Part shown: one piece after another, positions 47,112 to 61,800 of the stretch
How the letters are laid out: every line of letters begins with the position of its first letter
Position numbering within the stretch: position 1 is the first letter of the stretch
NCBI GenBank assembly: GCA_030867875.1
Contig: JAOWCC010000655.1
Coordinates: 5,867,083-5,931,082 of the forward strand
DNA: 64,000 nt
Reading direction: 5' to 3'
Source: Actinernus sp. WN-2022
Taxonomy: Eukaryota; Cnidaria; Anthozoa; Actiniaria; Actinernidae
Program-made: the position numbers and the translations under genes
The notes under the pieces: generated by a model
The model's database searches: none
Told to the model about the DNA's origin: nothing
What the model saw: the letters and a program-made list of their open reading frames with translations, nothing else

Positions 47112-48384
47112 GTAAGTTTTGTTATATTTTGTTTGTTTTTTATCGTCAGTTTTTGTTCAGTTTTTATCAGAGTTAGCAAGTTCCCACTACCAGTCAACAA
47201 AATGCAGATTTTGTTTTCTTTTTTATCCCTATACTTTAGTACTATCTTATAGTTTTTACTTGTCTTTATAACTGAGAGAACTTTTCGATGAACAATGAAA
47301 TATTTGTCCTTTCATTCTTTGGTTTTGTTCTTACGGCTTTTCAAGTTTGTTCAAGTGAAAGTAACTTAACTTTGAATTCAAGAATCAAGACTTAACTTAA
47401 TGTACTAAGTCAGTAAGTGTAAAAAAATCATTTCTTCTCCGCGTCTTCAGCCATAAAAGGCATTTGACATTTCCTGCAAATAACTGATATTTTACCAAGT
47501 AGTTTAATGCTACAGACTCCATTAATGGTAGTTCTTCGTAGTCTCTAACTTTGTTATTTGATTGTTTTTAGGTTTCCCTTTGACTTTGTGTAGAGGTTAA
47601 CATTGCTTTCAAGTCATTCACTGATTGAATATATTCAGTCTTTCACTTTCAGAGCCGGTCAGGTGAGTCAAAATATTAAAACTCGTACTCGTAGTCGTAT
47701 TTAAAATGACAGCAAAGACTAGTCTAGGATTACTAAGTACATATAAATAAAGTAACTCTTAATCAGTTAATGTGTCACTGTGTCAGTGTGTGATATCTCT
47801 TGGCTTTCATTTTAGCTATTTAGGAACCAACCTATACAACTACAAGTCTGAATATTTTTTCCACCTCCGAATTGCTAAGAGGATTAATTATTTGCCCAAG
47901 GCCAAGGCATTGATTTATTTTTCTCATTGAATCATTTGTAGGACTTCTTTTTACCTTCAGCTTTGATGTAGGGCTACGTTTACCCGATCGGATCGAAGGA
48001 AGGGTTACTTTATCGCTTAATCTTTGTCATACTCATAGTCATAGTCTGAAAGTTTCAGAAAGTCGAAGTATAATAGTCGCCTGTACTGTACTGTAGTCTG
48101 TACTCTGTAGTCTAGTAATGTACTGAGTACAAGAAAAAAATCGCTCGTGTCTCGTGAGTGAAAAATGTCCGCAGAAAGTCGAACCGCCTGTGAAAGTAAA
48201 AATCGCCTTTATTAGCCGCGGTTTTACTATTGGCCTTGCCATTGTCAACTCCTAGATAATTATACAACTTACAGTACAAAGAGATTGCAAGGTAAGCTCA
48301 GCTAATGAGTCAAGTATTTTATGAAGATCGTCAGCTTACTCAAGAGAGGATAAGTGATCCCATTTTCTCTTGGCTTATAAATAC
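47112..48384. other. intergenic, no feature seen
   Basis: AT-rich with simple TACTGTAGTCTG-type repeats near 48075-48130. If the promoter call is right this would be intron. Confidence 0.45.
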
Positions 48385-48604
48385 AGTATATTATGCTTTT
48401 AACGGTTAAATAGTTTGGCTGAGAACATTTGTACATTTTCATTTGGCATACACATTGATACTTTTATCACAGTGCAATGGTCAAATTCCGACACCTAATT
48501 GCTTATTTTTCATTTCTCAAAAGAAAAGTGCCCCATATGCCTCTACGATAACACCGCCGCTGTTCAGGACCCAGGATAGTTCTAAATATGTAATTCTAAT
48601 GTGT

Positions 48605-48752
48605 ACAATTTACCCTCGGGTTAGTGATTTAACCGCGGGGTAGCGCTACTCTGGCTTCGAACAACCACTCTGACCTAGGGCCGGGTTGTTCGAAGCACTA
48701 CCCCAGAGTTAAATCACTATTATAAAGTCGAGGGTAAAGTGTACGAAATATG
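48605..48752. mobile_element. hairpin element
   Basis: Inverted arms GTACAATTTACCCTCGGGTT...GTGATTTAAC and GTTAAATCAC...CGAGGGTAAAGTGTAC, with a second inner pair (GGGTAGCGCTAC, TTCGAACAAC / GTTGTTCGAAGC). The same ends occur around 24183. Confidence 0.7.
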
Positions 48753-48859
48753 CACAATACAGCACTAAATATGAGATCGTATTTCAGTAGTAACAGTCAA
48801 ATGGCTTCCATCACCATTCCTCGAGCGCGCGCGGGAATTTTTTTATTATTATGGAAAGA

Positions 48860-49771
48860 AAATGTTATTTCTTGGCAGAATTTATATAATAAACAACTTA
48901 AAATGCGCGCCAAAATACGTATGACTCGTAAAAATACAAAATCGTATCAGATGCTTAGTCGACTAATAGCCTCTATGTATTTTAACGTTAACACACGTTA
49001 TACGTGTGTCTACAATGACTTTATGGCACTTCACATGTATCTATAGTAGCTTTACACCTTAGGTGTGTCTGCACAACGACTTAATTGTGTCAATAATGAC
49101 TTTACATGCATCACAATAGCTTATCAAGGGATGCCTGGAAGGTAATATCCCCGGGGTTCCTTGCATGCAGGCGCTCCGGCTTTCTCTAACTCTTCCTTTT
49201 TGTTTTCCCACGCAGGCGACATTTGCTGAGCAAGCTAAAAGTACATGCATGATTTTATTTCGGTTGCGTTGCTTTGTGAGAAATTATTTCAATGTCAATT
49301 GACCGATTTAGCTTGTACATTTGTTGTTCCAATTCAGGTCACCTGACTTTTCCCTTGAGTAATGTTTTCTTGTTTTCCTGTATCCCAAGAGGAAATGTAT
49401 AAACTGACAGCTATCACATGATCTGAATTGGGACAACAAATGTACAAGCTAAATCGGTCAATTAATTAGATGCTTTATAGTTTGTCAGGGCGGTCATGGT
49501 TACTTTATAAGGCAGGATCGTGTTTTTTTTTTTAAGTTCCACTGGAAAAATTGGATGGAAGTTTGTTGGAAGATAGTTGGAAGTTTGAATTTCTATGGTT
49601 TTGCACACTTCCAACGGATGGAAATATGTTGGAAATACCTTTGAAATTTTGTTGGAAACTCTAATTTCCATCGCGTAGAAGAGGTCCAGAGTTCAGGGAA
49701 AGTGAAAGTCAGACCATCGGAAAACTTTCAATTGAGAAGTATGTTTTAAGATGATAAGTCTTCGTTGTATT
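48860..49771. repeat. 5' flank of copy C, duplicated from copy B flank
   Basis: Matches about 27520-28265 with indels. 49555-49660 has TTGGAAGTTT/ATGGAAATATGTTGGAA tandem-like repeats not seen upstream of B. Confidence 0.7.
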
Positions 49772-49803
49772 ATGGAGAATATTGTCAGAAGACAAAAGTG
49801 TAG
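49772..49803 (+). CDS. PRDM9: copy C exon 1, start exon
   Basis: Begins MENIVRRQKC and ends GTGTAG|GTATGT. It differs from B by one residue in the first four but is otherwise the same, including phase. Confidence 0.6.
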
Positions 49804-52800
49804 GTATGTTTAACTTGAAGCCATGGCAAAATGATATTTTGTTTTTGTGTTGGAACTCGCTATTAATATAATATTGTGGAATACATAAAGTCAAGGGAAA
49901 AGTTAGCGAGCTTCATATGGCTTAACTGTATGACTGACTCATTTGTTGCTATTCTTACAGACATTGTATCAAAACAATGGATTGGGACGGTAAACCACTC
50001 TCAGAGTATGAACTGAGGAGACAAAAAAATATCCAGAAGAATTACGAGTTTATGAAGAGTATTGGTGAGTCTTGTACATATTCTTGACTATTACATTTTG
50101 TTGCCGATTATCATCATCATTACCATCATTATTTAACTTAACTACTACTGCTACTAACTATTACTACTTTTAACTACTATTAACTACTCACTACTACTAC
50201 TACAGTACTCACTACTACTCACTAATATTTAATATACTCACTACTACTACTACTACAGTACTCACTACTACTACTACCCATTACTAATTACTACTACTAC
50301 TAACAGTACTCACCGCTACTACTACTCACTGGCTACCCACTACTACTACTACAGTACTCACTACTACTACTTACTAATACTACTCACTACTACTACTACA
50401 GTACTCACTACTACTACTACTCACTAATACTACTCACTAATACTACTCACTAATACTACTACCAATACTACCTGGCTACTCACTACAGTACTCACTACTA
50501 CTATAATATACTCACTACTACTAGGTTCTCAGTACTAACTACTACTATACTACTAGTACTACTATTAATCACTTGTATCGAAACTAATAACTAGACTGAG
50601 CTCACTACAAAGATCAAGTGTAGATGTCTGATCAGAACGTTTTGTTTGTTAATTTTGTCATATTATATTTTAAGACATACTTTTCGTTAATTTATGATAA
50701 TTATTTTGACTTCAAACCCAACCCCAGGTCTCCCTGTTCCAACTCCTCCAAAATTTCCAAAGCAAGTGAAAATCATTCAGCAGACAAGGAAGAAGAAAAA
50801 GTCATTCAGCTTGAATGGAGAGAGCGACAGCAGTGAGAGTAGTGACGATAGCGATGAGGAATGGAAACCTGGTGTGTCAGAAGAGACTATCAAGAAAAAC
50901 AAAATGATCAAGCGATTTATACCAGGTGAGATAGAATAATGCTTTTTACATATAAATCCTTATATGAAAAACACAATACACTTCTTCAACTGTGTTTTAA
51001 AGTCGTAATCACTCGACGGCAATAGAAACAAAATCCAACTTTCATCAATCAAGTATAAACGAATTTACAACAGCTAGATTTCCACATTTGTTTTCAGTGC
51101 GACTACTGAAACCAGAGACAACGAGAACTAAACACGCTGCAAAACGAAAATACAGCATTCAAAAATACAAATCCATGCGATTTTCTTCATTCCAAAGACT
51201 TCGACTTTAGAGTTGTCTTTTTAATACCGGGTCAAACAACTCGAGCAATTTGAAATACTATTGTCTTCTGCTCGACACTGATGGTCTCAAATAACCGTAA
51301 GTTGGGATGCTTTGTTTTATTCTGCACTGAACGTGATTGGTTTTCGTTGTCTAAATGGCCCCGGTATTTTATGAACGATAAACCTATCATGCTTTTCATG
51401 GTCTAGTATCGAGTCTAGTAGATCGTGAATCACGATCTACTAGACCATGAAAATCATGTGATAGTTACTTCCCTACAGAACATGTACCGTTTCAGTGCTC
51501 GCAAAAGTTCGCCAGTTTGATTTTAGGTAATTTCCCAACATCCGTGAATGTGGAAGCCGGACATAGCAAACACGGATTGAACAATTCATGATTACCGTTA
51601 GACGTACCTCCTTCCATATCCTGGTTCTGTAGGGATATTCCTCTCCCTCCCTGCCCCTGTCCTTCCTCCTTCAGTCCCCGCTCATACGTATATCACCAAT
51701 GACTTGGGAGGGGAAAGGAGGGGACGGCCAGCAGTTACGCGATTCATAAGTGATTGTTATCCTTATCCTCTGACAGAATTTCGCCCAAAGAAGTCTTCAG
51801 CATATTCTGTAACAGAGAACATGACACAAAGAAAGGTATGTACCACGAGCATACCATTTTAGCCTGTCAAGGTTACCAGCTTGATATAATAAGTTATACA
51901 ATATACATGGCGAAACGCGAGCTCTGATTGGTCGATAGCCATGATCTATTAACGTATACATGCACACGTGACGTTCGCTAATTATTGTATAAAGGTAAAA
52001 CGAATTGATGTAATTTTGCAGTGGGTCGGTCCTGTTATAGATACACAGATGACGTCAAAACGGGAAGAGTACATCAGTTATGTCACTCTATTAAATAACA
52101 CATATAGGATCACCGAGAGTAGTAGTAGAGGCACCGAATTAGCCTGTTTTTTTTTGCGAGGGAATCTCATTAGCGTGCGAGGGAATAAATTAATGAGCAT
52201 GAACAATTAAAGTGCGGCGGTTCATTAATTCGGATGACGTCATTATCTATTGTCTTGGGCTCGTAAATAAAGTGCGGGTGAATACATAATTAGTAGGCGG
52301 AATAAATTATCTTCTGACGTCGTGGATCTATTGTCTTTCCACGTGAACAAAGTGCGGTGAAATCTCATAGATTGTCACTATTGTGTTCAGTTATGAGTCT
52401 GCCTTACTAACCTGGAAGTGAAGGACAAGAGACTGTTTGACAAAGAGTGAATGGGAATCAAAATCACTCAGTCACCTCGGAACGAGTAACTAATCCTTAC
52501 TTAACATGTTGGAACCAATGGCAATGTTAGCCTGTATTGTACAACATTGTTCGAACGTTTAGCCCCAGTTCAATAGATCATAGCTATCGACCAATTAGAG
52601 TTCGTGTTTCGTTCTATTTATTGTATAAAACATGACATCATATTGTAACGACCTGGCCAGCTTGACATTGACGATCTGAAAGCTCGTTTCTTATTGAATG
52701 AAGTAATCTGCTAAGAATAGAATGTGTCAATCGATAAAAGTGAACGACAGAAATTGCAAGAGCCGGCAAATGAAATGGGTTGTAATATTGTCATCTGGTC

Positions 52801-55800
52801 AAAACTGTTGCAGGAAACAAAGTGCTTTCTTTTTACGATTTCTGGTCAGCACAGGAGAGGTTATCTGCACATTGTGATAGTGCAAGGCGTTGAAAATGCC
52901 TGATGGAAAAGCATTCACAGAGAAAGCGTTAGCGAATTATCGGCAGTAGAGTTGGACACGTGAGTTGAGGATTGCCGACTATTTTCTACAACAACTGTAT
53001 AGTTGACACTGATTACTGATTCTGTGGTCTGAAGAAGGATATTTTCTTTATCCCAAGGAACAGTGTTGCAACTGCTGCTCTGATGGCCGTGTTGCGTAGC
53101 TTTTGAGGCTTTCTTCATTGGCATGGTCGCTATACACATGAATGATAATCTGCTCTTATAAAATTCTGCCAGTTCTGGGTTCTCTGCAAGTTTTATCGCC
53201 CGTTATTCATTCAGGAACATTCTGGAACCTCTCAAACGAATTTCTACATGAAACCAGAGAAACCCCATTGTATTCTTCGCAATTCACTGTTCAGGTTTCA
53301 GCATAAAGCAGTTATCGTCGAGTTATTGGTGAGTCATGTCTTGTTCAGTTGTTGTTGTGTTGTCACTTTCCTCTCGTTTCAATAATACACCGCGCTGTTA
53401 GAAATAGATTTTTCTTAAATTCAATCATTTTTTATATCAAACTCTCAATGAGTAACACTATATTAGAAGGTGGACATTGCTTTTCTCAACTTCAAACGTT
53501 TTAGCATCCTATTTTGTGGTCGCTTTAGAGTACGAAGCCGATGCTAAATTCTCTCGCCGATCACTTTCTTTTAGTTTTGGGAAGCGACTTTTATTTTCCT
53601 CTTCTTCAACACACCTTAACAACTCAAAGTCGGACATGTTTTCTTCCCAGTCTGTGAAATTATCTTCGTTAGCTCAATAAACTCGCGAAAAACAATCACC
53701 AATACGTTTCGTTTTGATTGGATTCTCAGCGTGCTTGATTTTTTCTTGAGCGTGCATTTATAACAAAATCAAGCACGCTGAGCATCCAATCAAATCGCAC
53801 GTTCTTAGGATGATCCCATAATTTATATTATAAATTATAATTGGCCTTCCTTACATACAGTCACTCAGTGGAATAATAATATCAACTGTACAACGGTTGA
53901 CTAATTAAAAAATAGTTAAGAAACTGGAAACTAATTCATTCTCTTTATTTTTTTAAGATAAGATCAAACAATAATGTAACGTCCTTGAAAATCTATACCG
54001 ATAATAATATAATAGAATAATATAAACTGTACAACAGTTGACTAATTAAAAAATAGTTAAGAAACTGGAAACTAATTTATTCTCTTTTTTTTCTAAGATA
54101 AGATCAAACAATAATGTAAAATGTAACGTCCTTCAAAATCTATACCGATAGCTACATGAATTTATTTAAAATCTCACTTAAGCTTCGTACTATTCTCTAA
54201 TATTACTTATTAGTTATATCAGGAGCTCGTAACTAGGTGCGTCCATCCCGCATATTAGGCCTATGTCACAGCGTTTTCACAAGTTATGTTATCTTTAGAA
54301 CGGCTTCCCGCTATTGCAATTATTCCTAAGGGAATAAAATCACAAAAGCGTAGCAGCCATGTTGTTTGGTATAACAAAAGTTGCTAATGAGGCATCTTTT
54401 GTTCCGCCACGATGCAACCCACCAATTGGCCGGGAAAATAATCTAAAAACAGCCCAACTTGTGAAAACGCTGTGACACCTGTATGAGAGATATGGACGCT
54501 CCTGGTTATGGGCTCCTGGCTATATATTATATTTTTATCCTCATTTAATTTTATCCATGTAGTGGCCAACTCTAAAGCCATTGCTACTAAGGCCACTACG
54601 CACATTTTTTCTAAAAATACCTATTCTTTTTTTCACTTTATTTCCTTTATATATATGTATATTTATATGTTGCAAGATAAGGATCGATACGGTTATGTGC
54701 AAATAAATGAATCTTGAATCTTGGAACACACAAACTGAACTGATAGGTGTACCTAATTTACATCCGGAGTAAAGATAACATTACGTAACTACAATACCAC
54801 TTTACAGCCTACATTCTCTAATTTACAAACATTACGTAACCGACACATTAAAACAAACAAGTTAACAATGAACAAGATTAATTCAATTACGTAACACCTA
54901 ACAATATTGTACGGCGCTCTTCTGCAGGAATGTGACACTTCTCTTCAAAAACTCGTGAATAATTAATGAGCATTTTGTCCAATCAGATGAAGCAAATCAG
55001 TCACGTGCATGCTCCTTTATACCTGATAAAATCTCATCATTCTAAAAAGCCCGCGGAGGGATTTGAATTCTGTCCCAGGGGGAAACGGGGTTAATGATCG
55101 AGACAATGGATAAGCACCTAACAACTCTTGGAATTTCTACTGATGTTTCAGTTTTCTCATTGAATTGCTAATTAGGATGAACGTTTCATATAAAGAATAC
55201 TAATGAACATGACATTCTATATAAAGTTTCATCCTAATTAAGAATTCACTGGTAAGGACCCAAAGATAGAAAAAGTACACGAAACATAAGGTACCTACTG
55301 ATATAACATTTTGCACTAAATTTACTAATATCAGCAGACTAACGAGATACACAGATAATATTTTTTAAATGAAGTTATCCAACTACCATTACTTGTTTAC
55401 CGAGCCACTGTTTAGTTCTAATTATTAAACCAAGCTCAAAGCCATAAAATAATAAAAACGTGCATTAAACATAAGCTTACAAACATCCTCTTCATATTTT
55501 GTGCCGGAGTCAAAAATTTAGAGACTGCCGTCATGTCAGTCACATCGCTTTCCAAGTCTTGAACTTTATCGATGTCAACCACGAGACCAAATCCTTCAAG
55601 TGCTGCTTCTTGCCCAAGCTTGTTCTTTGCCACACAATGCTTTCAGCATTGCGAAATTCCGCTTCAAACAACATAGTATGGTAATTTCTTCATGTCATTC
55701 CCTTGAGATGATTACTCGAATATTTTGCATGGCGTTGTGAATACAAAGGTTCAATGGTTCATTAAGTAACCATTATAAGCTTTTGAAGCCGTTTAATAAA

Positions 55801-58800
55801 CTCGCAGCACGTGTTGTCTAAAAGTCTTGAGCTGTGCCCTCGAGTTTTAAACCTGATAAAACACTGCTGCGAGTTTATTAAACAGTACTTATTGTTCAGT
55901 TCTACATACCGGCATCTTAAGAATGGCAGTTCCGTAGATCTATCCGGGAATTCTTCTGTTTGGGACTAGTAAGTTTTAACAGCCGTTTCGCAAATATGAC
56001 TGCGGCGATAATGCAAATAAGTGATACTTATCATATGACCCGTACGGCCTCGCGCGTGCTTTCCTTTCAAAACCATTTATAAAAGTCAGGTGATGAGGGC
56101 CGGACGTGTATGGCGTGAGCGGGCCGGAAAATCCGTCCGGCCCTGCACATTCTTGCTGTTTTGCGGTTTGATCTACAAAAAAATATGCTCATATGATAAA
56201 AAACCTATTGACTGAGTTAGGTCGGGCCGGACGGGAAAATATTTGGCTCTCGGTCATTTTGTATGCGCTCGATCCGTACGTCATGACCTCGAGCCAAATA
56301 TTTTCCCGTCCGCCCCCCCCCCCCCCCCCCCCCCCTCCCAACACTCACTCAATAAGTACCTACTATGTGGAAAAACGAAAGGTTATCAGAATCAACAGTA
56401 TTTCCCCTCTCCCACTTAGTTTTCCAATAGCACTTGCACGAGCACTGGTTTGAACAATATGCAGACAGCAAGAACTGTGGAGAACAGTCTCGCCGTCCCT
56501 GATTCTTGTGCGGATTCAGATTTTGAAGAGCTTGGAAGACTGGCAGATCAACTGGAAAATGATGAGCCCTTCTTTGATGTTCCAATAGAAGTTAAGGAGA
56601 AACAAAAACATGACACGGGGAGTAGATATCCTAAAAGACCGAGAGCTGCACACACGAGCTACAGAGAAGCTGAAGTCCCGGAAGATGATCACTACATGTG
56701 TAAGTAGACGAGGCAGTACTAGTTATATTTTAAACTTTATAACGAAAATGTGTACTAACATAGATGAATCATACGCGAACTTTGATTGGCTGTTACCCGT
56801 GTTTGCATGCATGCGAGGCTGGACATAAGCGAAATTAAGGATTTCTTATGCTTGTTCATTTCTATTTCATTTCCAAGAGTTTTGTATTCCCACAACTCAT
56901 TCACCTTTACATGTACAACTGTTATGTGTTACGTGCATAGGCGTGTTTAAATACAAGTGTTTGAGACAATCATTCAACATACCGATTGCAAACTGAAGTC
57001 GGTCGAGTACTCAGAATGGAATTATTGACTCAGTACCTCTAAACCATGATACAAAATCAGAGAGCCTGGTTATAAAGTTTGTCGAATGATTGCCCAATTC
57101 GCATAATAATGTTTCCTTTGTCTATAACTGTTATTGATTATAGAGACTACCTCTTTCTTGAATTGGCCGCTTTTAAGACAAAACTGAGCATGTATTTTAG
57201 GGCTGCTTAACCTTTGTCTGTATCATTTTTATTGTACCTTGGTTCAGCACATGACGTTATGGTTACCATATGAAATGAATGAGAGATTGATGTATGATAA
57301 ACGCTCTGGGAAGATAGTTTGCAAGTTATGTCAAATCGAGGGGCCGATCATGCGTAGTAAAAAGATCTCCGTCCTGCGGTAAACCGCCAGACCTAAGAAA
57401 GTAATGTTTTATAGTTAGAAGCCGAGTGGCGAATTTGACGGTCATCGTAAGTCCAAGCGAGTGGGTGGCCATACGAAGCGCAAGTTGGAACCTTGCATTG
57501 ACTTAATAGTCCGTTAACTTGCCAGGGCTTTACAGTGGTGTGGAGATATTGTAAAAATATAATCTGGAGCCAAAAAAACAAAAGGTATCGCTGTATGGAG
57601 AAGAAGGAAAGTATTTTCTCAACTGAGGGCAACAGCAATCATAACATTTTTAGCTTGTTTTTGTTAACTGTTAAGCGGTAATATTCTTATGAAACTAAAA
57701 CTGTGTGAAGTATTAAAAAAATGCAGAATGTCTAACGAGACCTGAAACAACCATAGGGGCTGATCAAAGTTAGGACCCAGATAATCCACAGATCTAACTG
57801 GAATTTAGCGTGTTGGTATTTATGGAGGGAGGAAAACAGGAGAACTCGGAGAAAAACCTTCGGTGCAAGGGCGAGATACCAACAAACTCAACTCACATAT
57901 GGCGTCGCGTCTGGGGATCGAACCTGGGCCACAGAGGTGAGAGGCGAAGCGCTTAAACACTGCACCACCCTGGCACCCCGACTGTTTTGGCCCATCTGAC
58001 GAAAAATCCTGTTAGTCACTAGGGAGGGGGTCCTAAAAATCATAATGGTGTGTGAATATTTAAAACCAAGTCTTGGCGCTGACCAGTTGTGTGACATTTG
58101 TCGACTTCGCTAGTGCATGGTTTGATCGATAAGACAAGAATATTTTGAGTAGGTTCCTCAGAATCACTTCTGGTGAAAACCTGTAAATAATAGTCGTTCA
58201 ATGCCTAATCATTATTAACAAGAGACCAGTCCTGAGAAATGCGAAATGCCTGATTTATCATACTCGTAGCTCGTGTTATATGCGCCACTCAAAACATCCA
58301 CCTACTGAATACAAAAAGGCACACTACCGGGGGGGGAGGGGGGTAGCCTGCAGAACAGGCGCTTTTCCGGTACGAGCGGAGCGAGTTTTGCCGATACGAG
58401 CGGAGCAAGTTCTGATACCGATCCCGAGCGAAATAAGCGCCTCCCGCAAATCTTACGGAAATTTGAATTCTGTTCCTTTTCCGCATGGATTAACATGATT
58501 ATTAAACATGTCAATCAAACTTTGTGCGTTCGTAACTTTGTCGGTATCTAAGATGTGTAGTCAAAACATTGCACATGCAGTTCATTGTTATTTATACCTT
58601 TATTTCTCCTGTCCAAGTCTCTACAGTGTGGGATTTATTCACGACCACGGCCTCTATAAGTCGTCCCCGCTCAGTTTTTCCTTCATCAGTTCATTTACTC
58701 GACCCTGACTGACTCTTTCACTCGAACAGCCTCTGACAGCAGAAGCGAAAATTACTTTAGGGAACTTCGTAATTTCCTTCAGTTCTACGTCTAGATCGTA

Positions 58801-61800
58801 GAGGGAGATGGCTTTTAAGTCCTAGTGGTTATGTGCCGTCCTGCTCCTCAAATGTCGAGTTCAAGTATGATATCTCGTTTTAGATTTGATTAATTTTGAT
58901 ACTCCGTTTTAGAGTTTAGCTTGACAGGGGTTATCAACACATTAAACTTCTATATAAATGAACCACACACACTGCTCTTCAAAATATTATACTTTAATTC
59001 ACCAACGAAGTGTGATGGTGTGAATTGAAAAGGTTTATAAGAATCATTTATTGCTATGTAACTTTCGCTTTTCTGAATAAATCCCATTCCCCGTTACAGA
59101 ACGCATTCAAGGCATTTTTAATTCTCAGATCTGAAATTGGTTGCCCGTTTTAGAGCAAAATGTCAAAAATCACGACCACGTTGGGCGGTACATACCCGTA
59201 TAGCTTAATTATATATGGGAGTAACCCCGGGGCGGTGTTGGTGGGGGGGGGGGGGGGGGGGAGGGGGGGGGGGGGGGGGGGGGGGCGAACCAACCTCAAC
59301 CGACCTGCACTCCATACTTTCAGCTTCCTCATTCTGTTCCATACAAACTTGAGTGAACCAAACCATATTTCATTTTACATTATATTTTGAAATATTTTCT
59401 TGTTATGACTGCAGCCTATACCGATGTAATCATTTCGATAACGTTACGACCACACTGTAACCAGAGCCAATTAGGTAACGAGAGCTAAACGCATCAATTG
59501 CAAAACAAAAATAAAGCATTCCAAATCACCTAGCATATCCACGCGATTTGCCTTTTACCGGCTCGAAGCTCGAGCAAGTTGAAATGATGTTTTCTTGTAC
59601 TCGATACTGATTGGCTCAAATAATAGTACTAAGTTCCAATGCTTTGTTTTCATTATGTATTGTGATTGGTTATTTTGTACGATAGTCTGTGAAGACTGCC
59701 AAGATCTCCACTATGGAGAGTGTCCAGTACATGGTCCTCTGCACGTCATCTCGGATTCTACACTTGCTACAAGTATTTCAACAGCAGCTCGAGCTTCTCT
59801 ACCCGTCTGTCTGGAGATAAAGACCTCATCCATACCAAATGCAGGCCTGGGTGTGTTTGCTAAATCTGCGATAGTAAAAGGAGCCAGGTTTGGACCATAC
59901 CACGGCAGAAAAGTCAAACTCGACGACATGGAGATTGAAAACGACAGCAGTTATATGTGGGAGGTAAGTTTATATCATTCCCGTGGTGTCAATTGATCAG
60001 GTTTCAAAAGTGAAAGACTTATTCCTTTAATATGACTCGCACACTATCAAACTGATAGTGGATTCACTGCAGTTCCTTTCAGTGTAATCCCTGAGTAAAT
60101 ATGTAAAGTTACGATCAGTGTTACATGCAGCACATTACAGAGATATCGTGTCCCATTTACACGCATTTAAAGTGCCCCTACGACCAAATTTTGACATATC
60201 AATTTGTTCTGATATTCATAAAGTAGAGTTTCTATATTATTACCAGTTCAAACCGTTTTTCGATACGACGACGGGAAGTCTAATTTTTTGGACTCCGAAT
60301 CTTGAATTTTACGTTCGCCATTACGCGGACCCCTTTCCTGTGGGCGAGGAATGCCTAGTCATATTTTAGCGTACGTGACGTCATACACTTAACACAACAA
60401 CACGTGTGGCTACTTCTCCCATACAAACCTTAACGCGAACTAACACATGTAGCAAGAAAGTGTACCATTTTCCCGCTTTGAACAGCAAACAAAACGTTTT
60501 GAATAGAAATAATCCTTCAAGTTTGTGCATTGTACAGGACTCTAGCAATTTAACGAACCACAAAGCTGGCATTTCGCTACATTCAAGCCTTCTAGTTGAG
60601 TACCAAGAATATGGTTTGTAATTATCTTCAAGCCTCGTGCAAGGTGGTTTGTGTACGTTTGAGGACCTGAGAAGCTTCTCCATAATTGTTTGTATAACAT
60701 GGAATAGCCGGTAAGATCGTACCAGAGTCAAATATAACAGTTCAGAAGAAGGCCAAAACAGCCGAACCAACTGACAGAATGTACTACTCAGACTACTACT
60801 AGTATAGATTAACCGAACAATAAGCGGCTACGTTTGCTGAGAACATAGTTTGTCATAAATAACTCATATTGCTTTTTCCTATAAACAGATAAACCTGTCG
60901 ATGTAGTATGCCTTTTAATTTACTGCTAATTTTATTTTCAAGACAATAAACCACAGAAGAAACCACCAATATTATTTCATGAAGTAATGTTTCAGTTGTT
61001 TGTATGTCAAACAGAAACGGGGGGGGGGGGCGCGAAGTTTGGTTCTGTGATCGCCGGCACTGTAAAAGCTGCAGATCAGTCAGTTTCGATACATTTTTTA
61101 ATCTCTAGTAAATTCTTATCACTCACGATTTCATGTTAGACAAGAGAGCGATTTAATTTTATAGCAATTACATTGTATTTCAGAATGTAGATTCGCCTGA
61201 AAATCTATTGCCGGGACACAGATAATTCTCGATCAACCTCGTTACCAGGGTCTTCTCGGCCAGATCCAAGATGGCGGCTACTCCGAGAGAAGACCCTTGT
61301 AAACGCTGAACTGTCACGTATGCTGATTGGCTCTTCGATTGACACAAGGGTTGTTGTAACGATGCTTTTTATTGGCCAAACGGACTGAGTCCAGAGAGAT
61401 GAATTTGTATATAGATTCGATTGCTCAAATTTTATCAATAATATTTTTAATAACCTTAAAACACGTTGTGTAGGTAGAGCAATAGATGAAGTGAATTACT
61501 GGGTAGCTTTCTGGTGAGGTTAAACAGTGAGAAAGCCTGAAGAAGCCGTTAAATCTGAACATGTGCTATCGATCTCTTCGCTTCAACGCTAACAGAAAAT
61601 GAACGGCTTTTTATGATTCTCTTCTAGCTTATATACATCCTGGTAGCTTTGTGATACCCTTCCACTGTTTCTTTATCCAAGTAAACTCCATTTCGAACTG
61701 TTTAGTAGACCTGTTTTCACTTCGTCGTTCGCCGCGTGGAAATACCGTTAATCCCATCTCGCTCACTCCGAATTGGATACCTATGGTTTGTAGGCACGTG

